Source of the DNA: Anaerotruncus massiliensis (ex Togo et al. 2026)
GTDB taxonomy: Bacteria; Bacillota; Clostridia; Oscillospirales; Ruminococcaceae
Direction of reading: 5' to 3'
DNA: 64,000 nt
Assembly (NCBI RefSeq): GCF_900199635.1
Contig: NZ_LT962687.1
Span: 1,473,501-1,537,500 of the forward strand
The number at the start of each line of letters is the position of its first letter. Within the stretch, counting starts at the first letter, position 1. The notes below the pieces were generated by a model that was given only the letters and a program-made list of their open reading frames with translations, was not told where the DNA came from and made no database searches. This document shows positions 1-9,131 of the stretch, in pieces. The position numbers and the translations under genes are program-made.

Positions 1-28
1 CGAATAGAAATCAGGCGGAACACCGGAT

Positions 29-1255
29 ATGAAAAATACGTTGACCCAAAGGCTCGTGATGGGGCTGCTCGCGCTTTTCCTGCTCAGCTACGTCGGCTAT
101 CAGGCGTGGCGGTATTTCACCTCCCAGTACAAAACCGAGACGGTGTATACCTACACGGTCGCGGAAACCGCCGGGATCACGGGCATCGCCCTGCGCGAGG
201 AACAGCTGCTTGACGACTGGATCGGCAAGGGCGTGGCGACCTACCTGACGAGCGACGGCACCAAAGTCTCCAACGGCACCGCGATCGCCGAGGTCTACCG
301 GAGCGAGAAGGACGCGGAAAACGTGCGGATGGTGCGGGAACTCTCCCACCAGCGGGAACAGCTCGAAAAGGCGCAGGACCCCGGCACCACCTCCTACGCG
401 CACACCGATGTGCTCAACCGGCAGATTTTCAGCGAACTGGGCGGCATCATCCGCCAGGTGGACGGCAACAGCTTTTCCCAGATTTCCGGCGGGGCGGACA
501 ATCTGCTCCTGCTGCTCAACACCAAGCAGGTCGCGACCGGAAAGCAGAGCAGCTTTGCCGGCGAGATCGAGCGGCTCGAATCGGAGGAGCGGTACTACTC
601 CTCCCAGATCAAGGAGGAGCCCGAGACGATCACGGCCCCGCGCCCCGGGTATTTCATCCGGACGATCGACGGCCTCGAGGGCAAGGCGGACCTTGAAAAC
701 CTCGACGAGCTGCTCCCGGACGATCTGGCCCGGCTGATGAACACGCCGGTCAAGACCAATTCCACAAGGGTGGGCAAGCTGATGCTCGGCCACAACTGGT
801 ACTTTGCCGCCGCCGTCCCGGAGGAGGATGTCTCCAAATACCGGGAGGGCGCGCTCGTCACCCTCGATTTCCACCTCAGCGGGACAAGCCCGGTGGAGGC
901 GGTGGTGTGGAACGTCAACAAGGACCAGGAGAAGGGCGGCGCGGTCGTCGTCTTCCGCAGCGACTATATCAACGAGGCGCTCGTAAACCTGCGCACCGCG
1001 CAGGCGGACGTCAAATTCAAATCCATCTCCGGGCTGCGGGTGAGCAGCTCGGCCATCCGGTTCGAGGGCATCCAGAAGGGCGTTTACATCATCAGGGGCG
1101 AAAAGCTCGCCTTCCGCCCGGTGGACGTGCTCTACGAGGGGGCGGGGTTCGTGGTCTGCCGGGAAGCCAATCCCGAGGCCGAGCCCGACTGCCTCCAGCA
1201 ATATGACGATGTGGTCATCGAGGGGGCGCAGCTTTATGATGGAAAACCGGCCTGA
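29..1255 (+). CDS. HlyD-like membrane-anchored protein of unknown role
   Basis: The 408-residue product starts with a short basic N-terminus and a single hydrophobic segment at about residues 10-28, followed by a long extracytoplasmic region. A central part at about residues 95-200 looks helical and hairpin-like, and the C-terminal half is beta-rich, the general plan of HlyD/efflux adaptor proteins. It lies directly upstream of yggS and sepF and its last 20 bases overlap the chosen yggS start, so it belongs to this division/envelope operon and probably acts at the cell surface. No partner transporter is adjacent. The family assignment comes from the overall plan and context; I see no diagnostic catalytic motif. 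Confidence 0.7.
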   Translation: MKNTLTQRLVMGLLALFLLSYVGYQAWRYFTSQYKTETVYTYTVAETAGITGIALREEQLLDDWIGKGVATYLTSDGTKVSNGTAIAEVYRSEKDAENVRMVRELSHQREQLEKAQDPGTTSYAHTDVLNRQIFSELGGIIRQVDGNSFSQISGGADNLLLLLNTKQVATGKQSSFAGEIERLESEERYYSSQIKEEPETITAPRPGYFIRTIDGLEGKADLENLDELLPDDLARLMNTPVKTNSTRVGKLMLGHNWYFAAAVPEEDVSKYREGALVTLDFHLSGTSPVEAVVWNVNKDQEKGGAVVVFRSDYINEALVNLRTAQADVKFKSISGLRVSSSAIRFEGIQKGVYIIRGEKLAFRPVDVLYEGAGFVVCREANPEAEPDCLQQYDDVVIEGAQLYDGKPA

Positions 1256-1964
1256 CGAAGGGGCCGTCGCCGCGACGGTGAGGGATATTACCGAGCGTAT
1301 AGCCGAGACCTGCGCGAAATGCGGCAGGGACCCGGCGGACGTGCGGCTGATGGCGGTGACCAAGACGGTCGAGGCCGCGCGGGTCAACGAGGCGATCGGC
1401 GCGGGGGTGCGGCTGCTCGGGGAAAACCGCGCGCAGGAGCTGCTCTCCAAATATGACGACTACCGGAAGGACGGGGTGGAGATCCACTTCATCGGGCATC
1501 TGCAGACCAACAAGGTGCGGCAGATCGCGGACAAGGTGACGATGATCCAGTCGCTGGACAGCCTCCCGCTCGCGCGGGAGATCGAAAAACAGTGCGCAAA
1601 GCTCGGGAAAAAGATGGACTGCCTCGTGGAAGTAAATATTGGAAGCGAACTGACAAAATCCGGCGTGTCGCCCGAAGCGCTTCCGGAATTTCTGGAAGAG
1701 GTTTCCTCGGTTGGCGGGATTTGTGTGCGGGGACTGATGTCGATCCCGCCGGTCTGCGAAAACGATCTCGAAAGAGAACGTTATTTTTCCAGTTTGTATA
1801 AACTATTTGTTGACATCGGGCAGAAAAAAATAGATAATATCAGTATGGATTTTTTGTCTATGGGGATGTCGGACGACTACCTGTTGGCAATCAAGCACGG
1901 CTCCAGCCTTGTTCGGATTGGAACCGCGCTGTTTGGGCGCAGGGCCTATGCCGGCCATCAATGA
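1236..1964 (+). CDS. yggS: YggS/YlmE family pyridoxal-phosphate homeostasis protein
   Basis: The PLP-binding alanine-racemase-like barrel protein is recognised from the N-terminal motif VTKTVEAARVNEA (the Lys binds PLP), GENRAQELLSKY, IHFIGHLQTNK and the C-terminal SMGMSDDYLLAIKHGSSLVRIGTALFG region. About 242 residues matches the family. The ATG at 1236 follows a GAGGGGG stretch at about ten bases; an upstream in-frame ATG at 1203 lies deep inside the preceding gene and lacks a ribosome site. YggS proteins keep free PLP in balance and have no known enzyme activity. Linkage to sepF is conserved in Firmicutes. The last third of the gene (about 1620-1960) is visibly more AT-rich than its neighbours and holds a promoter-like sequence. 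Confidence 0.93.
   Translation: MMENRPDEGAVAATVRDITERIAETCAKCGRDPADVRLMAVTKTVEAARVNEAIGAGVRLLGENRAQELLSKYDDYRKDGVEIHFIGHLQTNKVRQIADKVTMIQSLDSLPLAREIEKQCAKLGKKMDCLVEVNIGSELTKSGVSPEALPEFLEEVSSVGGICVRGLMSIPPVCENDLERERYFSSLYKLFVDIGQKKIDNISMDFLSMGMSDDYLLAIKHGSSLVRIGTALFGRRAYAGHQ
1810..1838 (+). promoter_or_regulatory. Candidate internal sigma-A promoter in yggS, upstream of sepF
   Basis: A perfect -35 TTGACA (1810-1815), a 17-base spacer and GATAAT (1833-1838) lie inside the 3' part of yggS, about 150 bases before sepF. The local AT-rich composition stands out in this GC-rich gene. It could give sepF-ylmH-divIVA a supply of transcript separate from the upstream genes. Confidence 0.5.
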
Positions 1965-1985
1965 GAAACTGAGAGGGATGTTTTT

Positions 1986-2435
1986 ATGGGACTTATGGAT
2001 AAGTTCAAGAACTTCATCGGGATTCCGGAGGACGAGTACTACGAGGACGAGGACGTGGATTTCATCTCCAACGACAATCCCCGCCCCGATCCCGTCCGCG
2101 AGGAGCCCGCGGTGCACGGAGAGAAGCGCGGCAACAAGGTTGTCAACATCCACGCGACCACCCAGCTTCAGGTGGTGCTCGTAAAGCCCGAGCGGTTTGA
2201 CGACGCCTCCGCCGTGGCGGACCACCTCAACGACAAGCGCACCGTCGTGCTCAACCTCGAGTCGACCAATAAGGACGTCTCCCGCAGGCTGATCGATTTC
2301 CTCTCGGGCGTGGCCTACGCCAACAACGGCCAGATCAAGCGCGTCGCCAACAGCACCTACATCATCACTCCCTACAATGTCGACATCATGGGCGACCTGC
2401 TCGACGAGCTCGAGAGCAACGGCGTCTTCTTCTGA
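1986..2435 (+). CDS. sepF: Cell division protein SepF
   Basis: SepF (YlmF) anchors FtsZ to the membrane and helps organise the division septum. The 149-residue product has the family layout: an N-terminal amphipathic membrane-binding stretch (MGLMDKFKNFIG), an acidic linker at residues 15-45, and the C-terminal SepF domain with VVLVKPERFDDA, RTVVLNLES and RRLIDFLSGVAYANNG. A GAGAGGGATG ribosome site precedes the ATG. Its stop codon overlaps the ylmH start by one base, as expected for the yggS-sepF-ylmH-divIVA cluster. Confidence 0.96.
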   Translation: MGLMDKFKNFIGIPEDEYYEDEDVDFISNDNPRPDPVREEPAVHGEKRGNKVVNIHATTQLQVVLVKPERFDDASAVADHLNDKRTVVLNLESTNKDVSRRLIDFLSGVAYANNGQIKRVANSTYIITPYNVDIMGDLLDELESNGVFF

Positions 2436-3196
2436 TGGCTTTCGCGGCGGACAGGCAGGACCAGGCGTTCACCGCCCACATCCTTGACCTGTTTACCATA
2501 GCGCAGCAAAAATACGTGACGCGCTTCACCGGCTTCCTGGACATGCACCAGCTCGCGCTGGCGCGGCGGGCGGCCGCGTCCTGCGCGTATCCGAATCACT
2601 CGTTTTTCGGCGGGCATCCCGGCGGGGAACGGGTGATGCTCGGCGTTTTCGCCCCCTACGAGGAGCCGGACGAGGCGGCGTTCCCGATCGTCCCGCTCAC
2701 GCTCACCTTCCGGGCGGAGGACCCCATCGGCCACCGGGATATTTTGGGCTCCCTCACGGGGCTGGAGATCCGCCGGGAGGCGGTGGGGGACATCCTCATG
2801 GGGGAGGGGCTCGCCGTCTGCTTCGTGACCGATGCGGTCGCGCCCGTCGTCCTGAATGAGCTTGCCAAGGTCGGACGCTGCGGCGTCAGGGTTCGGGAGG
2901 GGCTTCCCGATGCGCTGCCGGCGCTGTACCGCTATGCCGACGTCCCCATCAATGTGAGCGCCCTGCGGCTCGACTGCGTGGCCGCGGCGCTGCTCCACCT
3001 CTCCCGCGAAAAGGCCGCGCAGGCGGTGCGCTCGGGGGCGGTGTCCCTCAACGGCGCGCCCGAACAGGAGGTCTCCCGCATGCTCTGCGAGGGGGACGTG
3101 CTGAGCGTCCGCGGCTATGGGAAATATCTGGTCGCGCAGGTGCTTTCGGAGACGAAAAAGGGGCGGCTGCACCTGCTCTGCAAAAAATATGTATGA
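2435..3196 (+). CDS. ylmH: YlmH family S4-domain RNA-binding protein
   Basis: The product is 253 residues. Its C-terminal third (about residues 180-245) is an S4 RNA-binding domain (VNVSALRLDCVAAALLHLSR ... QAVRSGAVSLNGAP), and the N-terminal part is the YlmH-type domain. YlmH homologues bind RNA/ribosomes and have been linked to rescue of stalled nascent chains; in Gram-positives the gene sits beside sepF and divIVA, as here. The ATG overlaps the sepF stop (TGATG), indicating translational coupling. Confidence 0.9.
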   Translation: MAFAADRQDQAFTAHILDLFTIAQQKYVTRFTGFLDMHQLALARRAAASCAYPNHSFFGGHPGGERVMLGVFAPYEEPDEAAFPIVPLTLTFRAEDPIGHRDILGSLTGLEIRREAVGDILMGEGLAVCFVTDAVAPVVLNELAKVGRCGVRVREGLPDALPALYRYADVPINVSALRLDCVAAALLHLSREKAAQAVRSGAVSLNGAPEQEVSRMLCEGDVLSVRGYGKYLVAQVLSETKKGRLHLLCKKYV

Positions 3197-3239
3197 TCCG
3201 GTACGATTCCGATGAATGATATAAGGGGGATGTTCCACT

Positions 3240-3986
3240 GTGCTCAATCCAAACGAGATCGCGAACAAGCAGTTTTCCAAGGGGCGGGGCTACCGCGCGG
3301 AGGAAGTCGACAGCTATTTGCGGCAGATTGCCAGCGACATCGGTGAACTGATAGAGGAAAAGCGGGACCTGGAAAAGAAGATGATGGTTCTCGCGGACAA
3401 ACTCGAGGAGTACAAGGAAGACGAGGAGAGCCTGCGCGCGGCGCTGCTCGGCGCCCAGAAGCTGGGCGACAGCGTGGTGCGGGAGGCCAAGGCCAAGGCG
3501 CAGTCGCTCCTTGAGGACGCCGAGGCGCAGGCCGTGCAGCTCGTGGAGAACGCCAAGAAGGAGATCGAGCGGCAGCAGCAGGGCTTCGTCCGGCTGCAGC
3601 GGGAGGTCGCGACCTTCAAGAGCAAGCTGCAGCTCGTCTATAAGCAGCATCTGGAGCTCATCAGTTCCATCCCCGTGGACGAGAACATCGTGGAAGCGGC
3701 GATGAAGAAGAGCGCCCCGCAGCCGGAACCCCAGCCCCAGCCGGAGCAGCCCGTCTTTGAGGAGCCTGTCGACGAGCTGCCGCCTCCCGTCGAGCCGGTG
3801 GACGAGTATGCGATCCCGCTGCCGGTGGACGCCCCGTTGAGCTATTCGGAGGAGCGCCTTGAATACAGCGAGGACGCCTACGAATCCGACCCGGCGCCCG
3901 CGCCCAAACGGGAATCGCGGTTCGGCCCGCTCAAATTCGGCAAGGAATTCGACATCAAGCGCGACGACGACAAGCGCAGGAAATAA
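3240..3986 (+). CDS. divIVA: DivIVA domain cell-division/polarity protein
   Basis: The start is GTG with an AAGGGGGATG ribosome site. The first 60 residues are the DivIVA lipid-binding domain (NPNEIANKQFSKGRGYRAEEVDSYL), followed by a long coiled coil to about residue 150 (EKKMMVLADKLEEYKEDEES ...). A Pro/Glu-rich low-complexity linker (about 160-215) precedes a basic tail. At 248 residues it is longer than the B. subtilis protein (164), because of this tail. DivIVA binds curved membrane at septa and poles and recruits division or sporulation factors. It is the last gene of the ylm cluster, just before ileS. Confidence 0.93.
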   Translation: MLNPNEIANKQFSKGRGYRAEEVDSYLRQIASDIGELIEEKRDLEKKMMVLADKLEEYKEDEESLRAALLGAQKLGDSVVREAKAKAQSLLEDAEAQAVQLVENAKKEIERQQQGFVRLQREVATFKSKLQLVYKQHLELISSIPVDENIVEAAMKKSAPQPEPQPQPEQPVFEEPVDELPPPVEPVDEYAIPLPVDAPLSYSEERLEYSEDAYESDPAPAPKRESRFGPLKFGKEFDIKRDDDKRRK

Positions 3987-4030
3987 TTTCCGTCAAGATG
4001 AAATAGACAAAACAAGGAGAGAACAGCCCA

Positions 4031-6829
4031 ATGTCCGAACAGGATTACAGCAAAACATTAAACCTTCCCAAGACCGACTTCTCGATGAGGGCCGGGCTGC
4101 CGCAGAAAGAACCCGGCATGGTCGAAAAATGGGATCGTGAGCGCCTTTACGACAAAATGATCGAAAAGAACGAGGGCAAGCCGCTCTATATGTTCCACGA
4201 CGGCCCGCCGTATGCGAACGCGAACATCCACCTCGGGACCGCGCTCAACAAGGTGCTCAAGGACATCATCATTCGCCAGAAAAACCTGTCCGGATACAAG
4301 GCCCCCTATACCCCCGGCTGGGACACCCACGGCCTGCCCATCGAGCTCAAGGCGATTAAGGAGCTGGGCGTTTCGAGCGACATCACCCCGGTCGAACTCC
4401 GGAAGGTGTGCCGCGATTTCGCGTTGCGTTTCGTCGAGAACCAGAAGCAGGAATTCAAGCGCCTGGGCACCCTCGCGGACTACGACAACCCCTACCTGAC
4501 GCTGAAGCCCGAATACGAGGCGCGCCAGATCGAGATCTTCGGCGCGATGGCCAACAAGGGCTATATCTACAAGGGCCTCAAGCCGGTCTACTGGTGCCCT
4601 CAATGCGAAACGGCGCTCGCCGAGGCGGAGATCGAATACGAGGAGGACCCCTGCCGTTCGATCTATGTGAAATTCAATGTCGTCGACGACAAGAAGGGTG
4701 TGCTCGCGCGCCTCGGCGCGGAGGATCTCTCCAAGACCTATATTGTCATCTGGACCACGACCACCTGGACTCTGCCCGGCAACATGGCCATCTGCGTCGG
4801 CCCGGCGTTTGAGTACTGCGTCGTGAAGGCGGGCGGGGAATATTACGTCATGGCCAAGGAGCTGGTCGAGTCGTCGATGAAGGCGGCCAAGATCGAGGAT
4901 TACGAGATTCTCGGCGTCTGCCTGGGCGAGGAACTCGAGTATATCACCTACCAGCATCCCTTCCTCGACCGGCAGTCGCCGGTCATCCTTGGCGACCACG
5001 TCACGCTCGAGAGCGGCACAGGCTGCGTCCACACGGCGCCCGGCCACGGCGTCGAGGACTTCGACGTCTGCGCGCAGCACTATCCCGAGATCGAAGTCGT
5101 CGTGCCGGTCGATAAGTTCGGCAAGCTGACCGAGCTCGCGGGCGAGTTCGCGGGCCTTTCGACCGACGCCGCCAACAAGGCGATCGCCCAAAAGCTGGAA
5201 TCCACCGGCAACCTCTTCGCGATGGAGAAGATCATCCACCAGTACCCGCACTGCTGGCGCTGCAAGGAGCCGATCATCTACCGCGCCACCGAGCAGTGGT
5301 TCTGCTCGGTCGACGACATCAAGGAGCAGACGGTGGAGGAGATCGAAAAGGTCAACTTCATCCCCGAGTGGGGCCGCGGCCGCATGATCAACATGGTCCG
5401 CGACCGCAGCGACTGGTGCATCTCGCGCCAGCGCACCTGGGGTGTTCCGATCCCGATCTTCTACTGCAAAAAATGCGGCAAATACCATGTCGACGAGGCG
5501 AGCATCGCCGCCGTCGCGGAGCTTTTCCGCACGCACGGGGGTTCGGACGCCTGGTACACCACCGACGCGAAGGACATCCTGCCCAAGGGCACCAAGTGCA
5601 AATACTGCGGCAGCGAGGAGTTCACCAAGGAGACCGACATCATGGACGTCTGGTTCGATTCCGGCACGTCCTATGCCTCGGTCATCCACGACAATCCCAG
5701 CCTGGAATGGCCGGTCGACCTCTACCTCGAGGGCACCGACCAGTACCGCGGCTGGTTCCAGTCGTCGTTGCTGACCTCGGTCGCGTGGCAGGGCGTCGCG
5801 CCCTACAAGACCGTCTGCACCCACGGCTGGGTGGTCGACGGCGAGGGCCGCAAGATGTCCAAATCGCTCGGCAACGGCATGGAGCCCAGCGAGATCACCG
5901 ACCAGTACGGCGCGGATATCCTGCGCCTGTGGGTCGCCTCCGCCGATTACCACGCGGACATCCGCATTTCCAAGGACATCTTAAAGCAGCTTTCCGAGGT
6001 CTACCGCAAAATCCGCAACACCGCGCGGTTCATCCTCGGCAACATCTCCGACTTCGATCCCAATCGGGACCTCGTTGCGAAGGAGAAGCTGTCCGGGCTC
6101 GACCTGTGGGCGCTCTCCCGCTTCAACGACCTCGTGAAGCAGTGCGCCGGGGCCTACGACCGGTTTGAATTCCACATCATCTACCACGCGCTCCACAACT
6201 TCTGCACGATCGATATGTCGAACTTCTACCTCGACGTGATCAAGGACCGCCTCTATGTCGAGGCGGCCGATTCGGCCGACCGCCGCGCCGCGCAGACGAC
6301 GATCTACACGATCCTGCGTGGGCTCACGCTGCTCATCGCGCCGATCATTCCCTTCACCGCGGAGGAGATCTGGAGCTATCTGCCCGCCGACTCCGGCTAT
6401 GACGCCGGCTCGGTCATGTTCAACGAGATGCCCAGGGCGGTCGACGGCATGGTCGACGAGGCGTTCATGGAGAAGTGGGACCGCATCCACCTGGTGCGCG
6501 ACGACGTGCTCGGCGCGCTCGAGGCGGCCCGCGCTGCCAAGACGATCGGCAAGTCGCTCGAGGCGAAGGTGTCCCTCCACTGCGACGGGGAGCTCTATGA
6601 TTTCCTCGCCTCGGTCATGGACGAACTCGCGCCTGTCTTCATCGTCTCCGCCGTTTCGCTCGAACGGGGCGGGGAAGGCTCGTTCAAGGGCGCGGTCGAA
6701 GGGCTTTCCGTCACCGTCGCCCATGCGGACGGGGCGCACTGCCCGCGCTGCTGGGCTTACAGCGGCACGGTCGGTTCCGACGCGAAGCATCCCGAGCTCT
6801 GCGCGCGCTGCGCCGGGATCGTTGGTTAA
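4031..6829 (+). CDS. ileS: Isoleucyl-tRNA synthetase
   Basis: This 932-residue class I aminoacyl-tRNA synthetase charges tRNA-Ile. The HIGH-type motif (NIHLGTALNK) is near residue 65, the editing (CP1) domain includes WTTTTWTLPGN, the GWFQSSLLTS region precedes the KMSKS loop (GRKMSKSLGNG) near residue 607, and the C-terminus ends in a zinc-finger (CPRCW ... CARC). Length and order match the bacterial type with the C-terminal zinc module. An AAGGAG ribosome site precedes the ATG. Only 44 bases separate it from divIVA, so there is no room for a T-box, and it is probably read from the ylm operon. Confidence 0.98.
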   Translation: MSEQDYSKTLNLPKTDFSMRAGLPQKEPGMVEKWDRERLYDKMIEKNEGKPLYMFHDGPPYANANIHLGTALNKVLKDIIIRQKNLSGYKAPYTPGWDTHGLPIELKAIKELGVSSDITPVELRKVCRDFALRFVENQKQEFKRLGTLADYDNPYLTLKPEYEARQIEIFGAMANKGYIYKGLKPVYWCPQCETALAEAEIEYEEDPCRSIYVKFNVVDDKKGVLARLGAEDLSKTYIVIWTTTTWTLPGNMAICVGPAFEYCVVKAGGEYYVMAKELVESSMKAAKIEDYEILGVCLGEELEYITYQHPFLDRQSPVILGDHVTLESGTGCVHTAPGHGVEDFDVCAQHYPEIEVVVPVDKFGKLTELAGEFAGLSTDAANKAIAQKLESTGNLFAMEKIIHQYPHCWRCKEPIIYRATEQWFCSVDDIKEQTVEEIEKVNFIPEWGRGRMINMVRDRSDWCISRQRTWGVPIPIFYCKKCGKYHVDEASIAAVAELFRTHGGSDAWYTTDAKDILPKGTKCKYCGSEEFTKETDIMDVWFDSGTSYASVIHDNPSLEWPVDLYLEGTDQYRGWFQSSLLTSVAWQGVAPYKTVCTHGWVVDGEGRKMSKSLGNGMEPSEITDQYGADILRLWVASADYHADIRISKDILKQLSEVYRKIRNTARFILGNISDFDPNRDLVAKEKLSGLDLWALSRFNDLVKQCAGAYDRFEFHIIYHALHNFCTIDMSNFYLDVIKDRLYVEAADSADRRAAQTTIYTILRGLTLLIAPIIPFTAEEIWSYLPADSGYDAGSVMFNEMPRAVDGMVDEAFMEKWDRIHLVRDDVLGALEAARAAKTIGKSLEAKVSLHCDGELYDFLASVMDELAPVFIVSAVSLERGGEGSFKGAVEGLSVTVAHADGAHCPRCWAYSGTVGSDAKHPELCARCAGIVG

Positions 6830-6846
6830 ACACGGTTAGAAATCAG

Positions 6847-6880
6847 TTTGCGGCGCTTAAATTCCTTTAAGCGCCGCAAA
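6847..6880 (+). terminator. Perfect 15-bp hairpin between ileS and lspA
   Basis: Two perfectly complementary 15-base arms (starting TTTGCGGCGC) enclose a four-base loop. The run after the stem is AAATTTCT, so it is a weak terminator or an mRNA-processing/stabilising stem. It lies 18 bases after ileS and 20 before lspA. Confidence 0.55.
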
Positions 6881-6900
6881 TTTCTGTTGGAGGACATTTT

Positions 6901-7404
6901 ATGACAGCAATTGTTTTGATCGTGTCCGCGCTGCTCGTGCTCGCCGACCAGCTCATCAAGCTGTGGGTGCTGGCCGCCCTGCCCGGCGCGCCGTCGGTGA
7001 CGCTCATCCCCGGCCTTCTCCAACTGACCTACGTGGAGAACCGCGGAGCCGCGTTCGGCATCTTCCAGGGGCGGGTGGGGCTCCTCTCCATCGTCACCCT
7101 CGCGGTCATCGCGGTGGCCGTATGGCTGCTCGTCAGCGGAAAAATCCGCCATAAGCTCGCCATGTGGAGCGTGGGGCTCATTGTCGCGGGCGGGCTCGGC
7201 AACCTGATCGACCGGATCTTCCGGGCGTTTGTCGTCGACTATCTCGACGTGTCGCCGCTCTTCCACTTCCCGGTCTTCAACTTTGCCGACTGCTGCGTGG
7301 TCGTCGGGACGATCCTGCTGGCGGTCTGGCTGCTCTTCCTCGAGGGCAGGGACAAAAAGGTCCCGCCCGCTCCGGAAGCCCCGGAGGGCGGGAGCGTTGA
7401 ATAA
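6901..7404 (+). CDS. lspA: Lipoprotein signal peptidase (signal peptidase II)
   Basis: This membrane aspartyl protease cleaves prolipoprotein signal peptides. Four transmembrane segments are visible. The two catalytic Asp regions are present: GNLIDRIFRAFVVDYLDV and FPVFNFADCCVVVG, with the upstream VENRGAAFGIF motif. At 167 residues it fits the family. A TTGGAGG ribosome site lies before the ATG. Its 3' end overlaps the TTG start of the next gene by 8 bases. A candidate substrate in this window is the ABC solute-binding lipoprotein at 53602-55146. Confidence 0.96.
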   Translation: MTAIVLIVSALLVLADQLIKLWVLAALPGAPSVTLIPGLLQLTYVENRGAAFGIFQGRVGLLSIVTLAVIAVAVWLLVSGKIRHKLAMWSVGLIVAGGLGNLIDRIFRAFVVDYLDVSPLFHFPVFNFADCCVVVGTILLAVWLLFLEGRDKKVPPAPEAPEGGSVE

Positions 7405-8320
7405 GCGCTATTTCGCCGCCGACGAGGCGGACGCGGGGGAGCGGGTCGACCGCTGGATTGCCGGGGCGGCGGAGGATCTCTCCCGCTCGGTCGTGCAGAG
7501 GCTGTGTGACGACGGCGCCGTCTTCGCGGACGGGAAGGCGGTCGCGAAAAACTACCGGCTGCGGGGCGGCGAGGAGCTCGCCGTCGAGGTGCCGGACGCA
7601 AAGCCGCTCGACGTCGTCCCGCAGGACATCCCCATCGACATCGTCTACGAGGATGACGACCTGCTGGTCGTCGACAAGCCCAAGGGGATGGTCGTGCATC
7701 CCGCGCCGGGCAACTGGGACGGCACGCTCGTCAACGCGCTGCTCTTCCACTGCGCCGGGCGGCTCTCGTCGATTAACGGCGTCATCCGTCCGGGGATCGT
7801 CCACCGGATCGACAAGGATACGAGCGGACTTCTGATCGTCGCCAAGAACGATTTCGCCCACAATCTGCTCGCGGAGCAGATCAAGGCGCACAGCTTTACA
7901 CGCATCTACAACGCCGTCGTCTACGGCGGCTTTTCCACCGGGGAGGGAACGGTCGACGCGCCGATCGGGCGGAATCCCTCCGACCGCAAGAAGATGTGCG
8001 TGACCGAGCGGAACTCCCGCCCCGCCGTGACCCACTACCGGGTGCGGGAGCGGTTTACCGGGTTTACCGATCTGGAGCTGCGGCTCGAGACGGGGCGCAC
8101 CCATCAGATCCGCGTGCACATGGCGCACATCGGCCATCCCGTTGCGGGGGACCCCGTTTACGGGCCGAAAAAGGTGATCGCGCGGCTCAGCGGGCAGTGC
8201 CTGCACGCCCGCGCGATCGGTTTTATCCATCCGCGCACAGGGGAATATCTCGAGTTCACAAGCGGGCTTCCCGCTTATTACACCGCGTTTCTCGACAGCC
8301 TGAGGGGGGACCATCCTTGA
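7397..8320 (+). CDS. RluD-type 23S rRNA/tRNA pseudouridine synthase
   Basis: The 307-residue protein has an N-terminal S4-like domain (about residues 1-75) and an RluA/RluD catalytic domain with VDKPKGMVVHPAPGN and the catalytic-Asp motif RIDKDTSGLLIVAKN, then LETGRTHQIRVHM and GDPVYG. It isomerises uridine to pseudouridine in structured RNA. The start is a TTG at 7397 that overlaps lspA and follows a GGAGGGCGGGAG ribosome site; upstream extension would run into lspA. lspA followed by rluD is a common order in Firmicutes. Confidence 0.93.
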   Translation: MNKRYFAADEADAGERVDRWIAGAAEDLSRSVVQRLCDDGAVFADGKAVAKNYRLRGGEELAVEVPDAKPLDVVPQDIPIDIVYEDDDLLVVDKPKGMVVHPAPGNWDGTLVNALLFHCAGRLSSINGVIRPGIVHRIDKDTSGLLIVAKNDFAHNLLAEQIKAHSFTRIYNAVVYGGFSTGEGTVDAPIGRNPSDRKKMCVTERNSRPAVTHYRVRERFTGFTDLELRLETGRTHQIRVHMAHIGHPVAGDPVYGPKKVIARLSGQCLHARAIGFIHPRTGEYLEFTSGLPAYYTAFLDSLRGDHP

Positions 8321-9087
8321 CAAAGCTTTCCGATCTGCTGCTCGTCAGCGACATCGACGGGACGCTGATGAACTTTCCCGCGCCCATCCCGCCGCGCAAC
8401 ATCGAGGCGCTGCGGCGGTTTACCGCCGCCGGCGGGAGGTTTTCCGTCGCCACCGGGCGTTCGATCGCCTCGGCGCGCCCCTATGTGGAGCAGCTTCCGG
8501 TGAACGCGCCCTGCATCCTCTACAACGGCTGCGCGATCTATGATTTCGCCGCCGAAAAGGTGCTCCGCGCGCATGAACTGCCCGACAGTTATGCCGGTTA
8601 CCTGTCCGCGCTGATGCGGGAGCGGGAGATCGTCGCGCTCTCCGGGACCGGTTATGTCCGCGAATATCTCGGCCGGGAAAACATGCCGATCCTCGAAGAG
8701 GCGCTTACAAAGGCGCGCGGCCCCTTCCTCAAGGCGGTCATGGCGATGCCTTGCGAATGGACCGCGCGGGTCGAGGAATTCGGCAATGCGCAGGGCTGGA
8801 AGGACGTGCGGTTCTTCCGGACGGGCCGTCCGTTTGTCGAAATGCTGCCCGCCGAAGCTGAAAAGGGGACGGCCTTGATAGAGCTGATGGACCTGCTTGG
8901 GATCCCTCCCGCGCGCACGGTCGCGATGGGGGACTACTACAACGACGCCGGGATGCTCGCGGCGGCAGGTTTTGCCGCCACCACGGCCGAGGCGCCCGAC
9001 GCGGTGCGCTACCTCTGCCGGGGCATCTTCGGGCGCTGTGAGGACGGCGCGCTCGCCGACCTCATCGAAGCGCTCGAACGCCGCTGA
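8317..9087 (+). CDS. Cof-type HAD-IIB family hydrolase
   Basis: This haloacid-dehalogenase phosphatase carries motif I near the N-terminus (VSDIDGTLMNF), motif II (SVATGRS), the motif III Lys (EKGTALIELMDLLG) and motif IV (VAMGDYYNDAGML). The central cap is of the Cof/IIB kind. At about 256 residues it fits phosphosugar or flavin-type phosphatases, but the substrate cannot be told from sequence. The TTG start overlaps the stop of the pseudouridine synthase and has a TGAGGGGGG ribosome site. Confidence 0.88.
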   Translation: MTKLSDLLLVSDIDGTLMNFPAPIPPRNIEALRRFTAAGGRFSVATGRSIASARPYVEQLPVNAPCILYNGCAIYDFAAEKVLRAHELPDSYAGYLSALMREREIVALSGTGYVREYLGRENMPILEEALTKARGPFLKAVMAMPCEWTARVEEFGNAQGWKDVRFFRTGRPFVEMLPAEAEKGTALIELMDLLGIPPARTVAMGDYYNDAGMLAAAGFAATTAEAPDAVRYLCRGIFGRCEDGALADLIEALERR

Positions 9088-9131
9088 CCGGCATAATGCC
9101 CCGTCCCCTCCGCATAGATTGGAGCGGGGGG

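Noticed and set aside
4000-4030. T-box control of ileS
   Set aside because: Only 44 bases separate divIVA and ileS. There is no GGTACCACG-type T-box sequence and no terminator.
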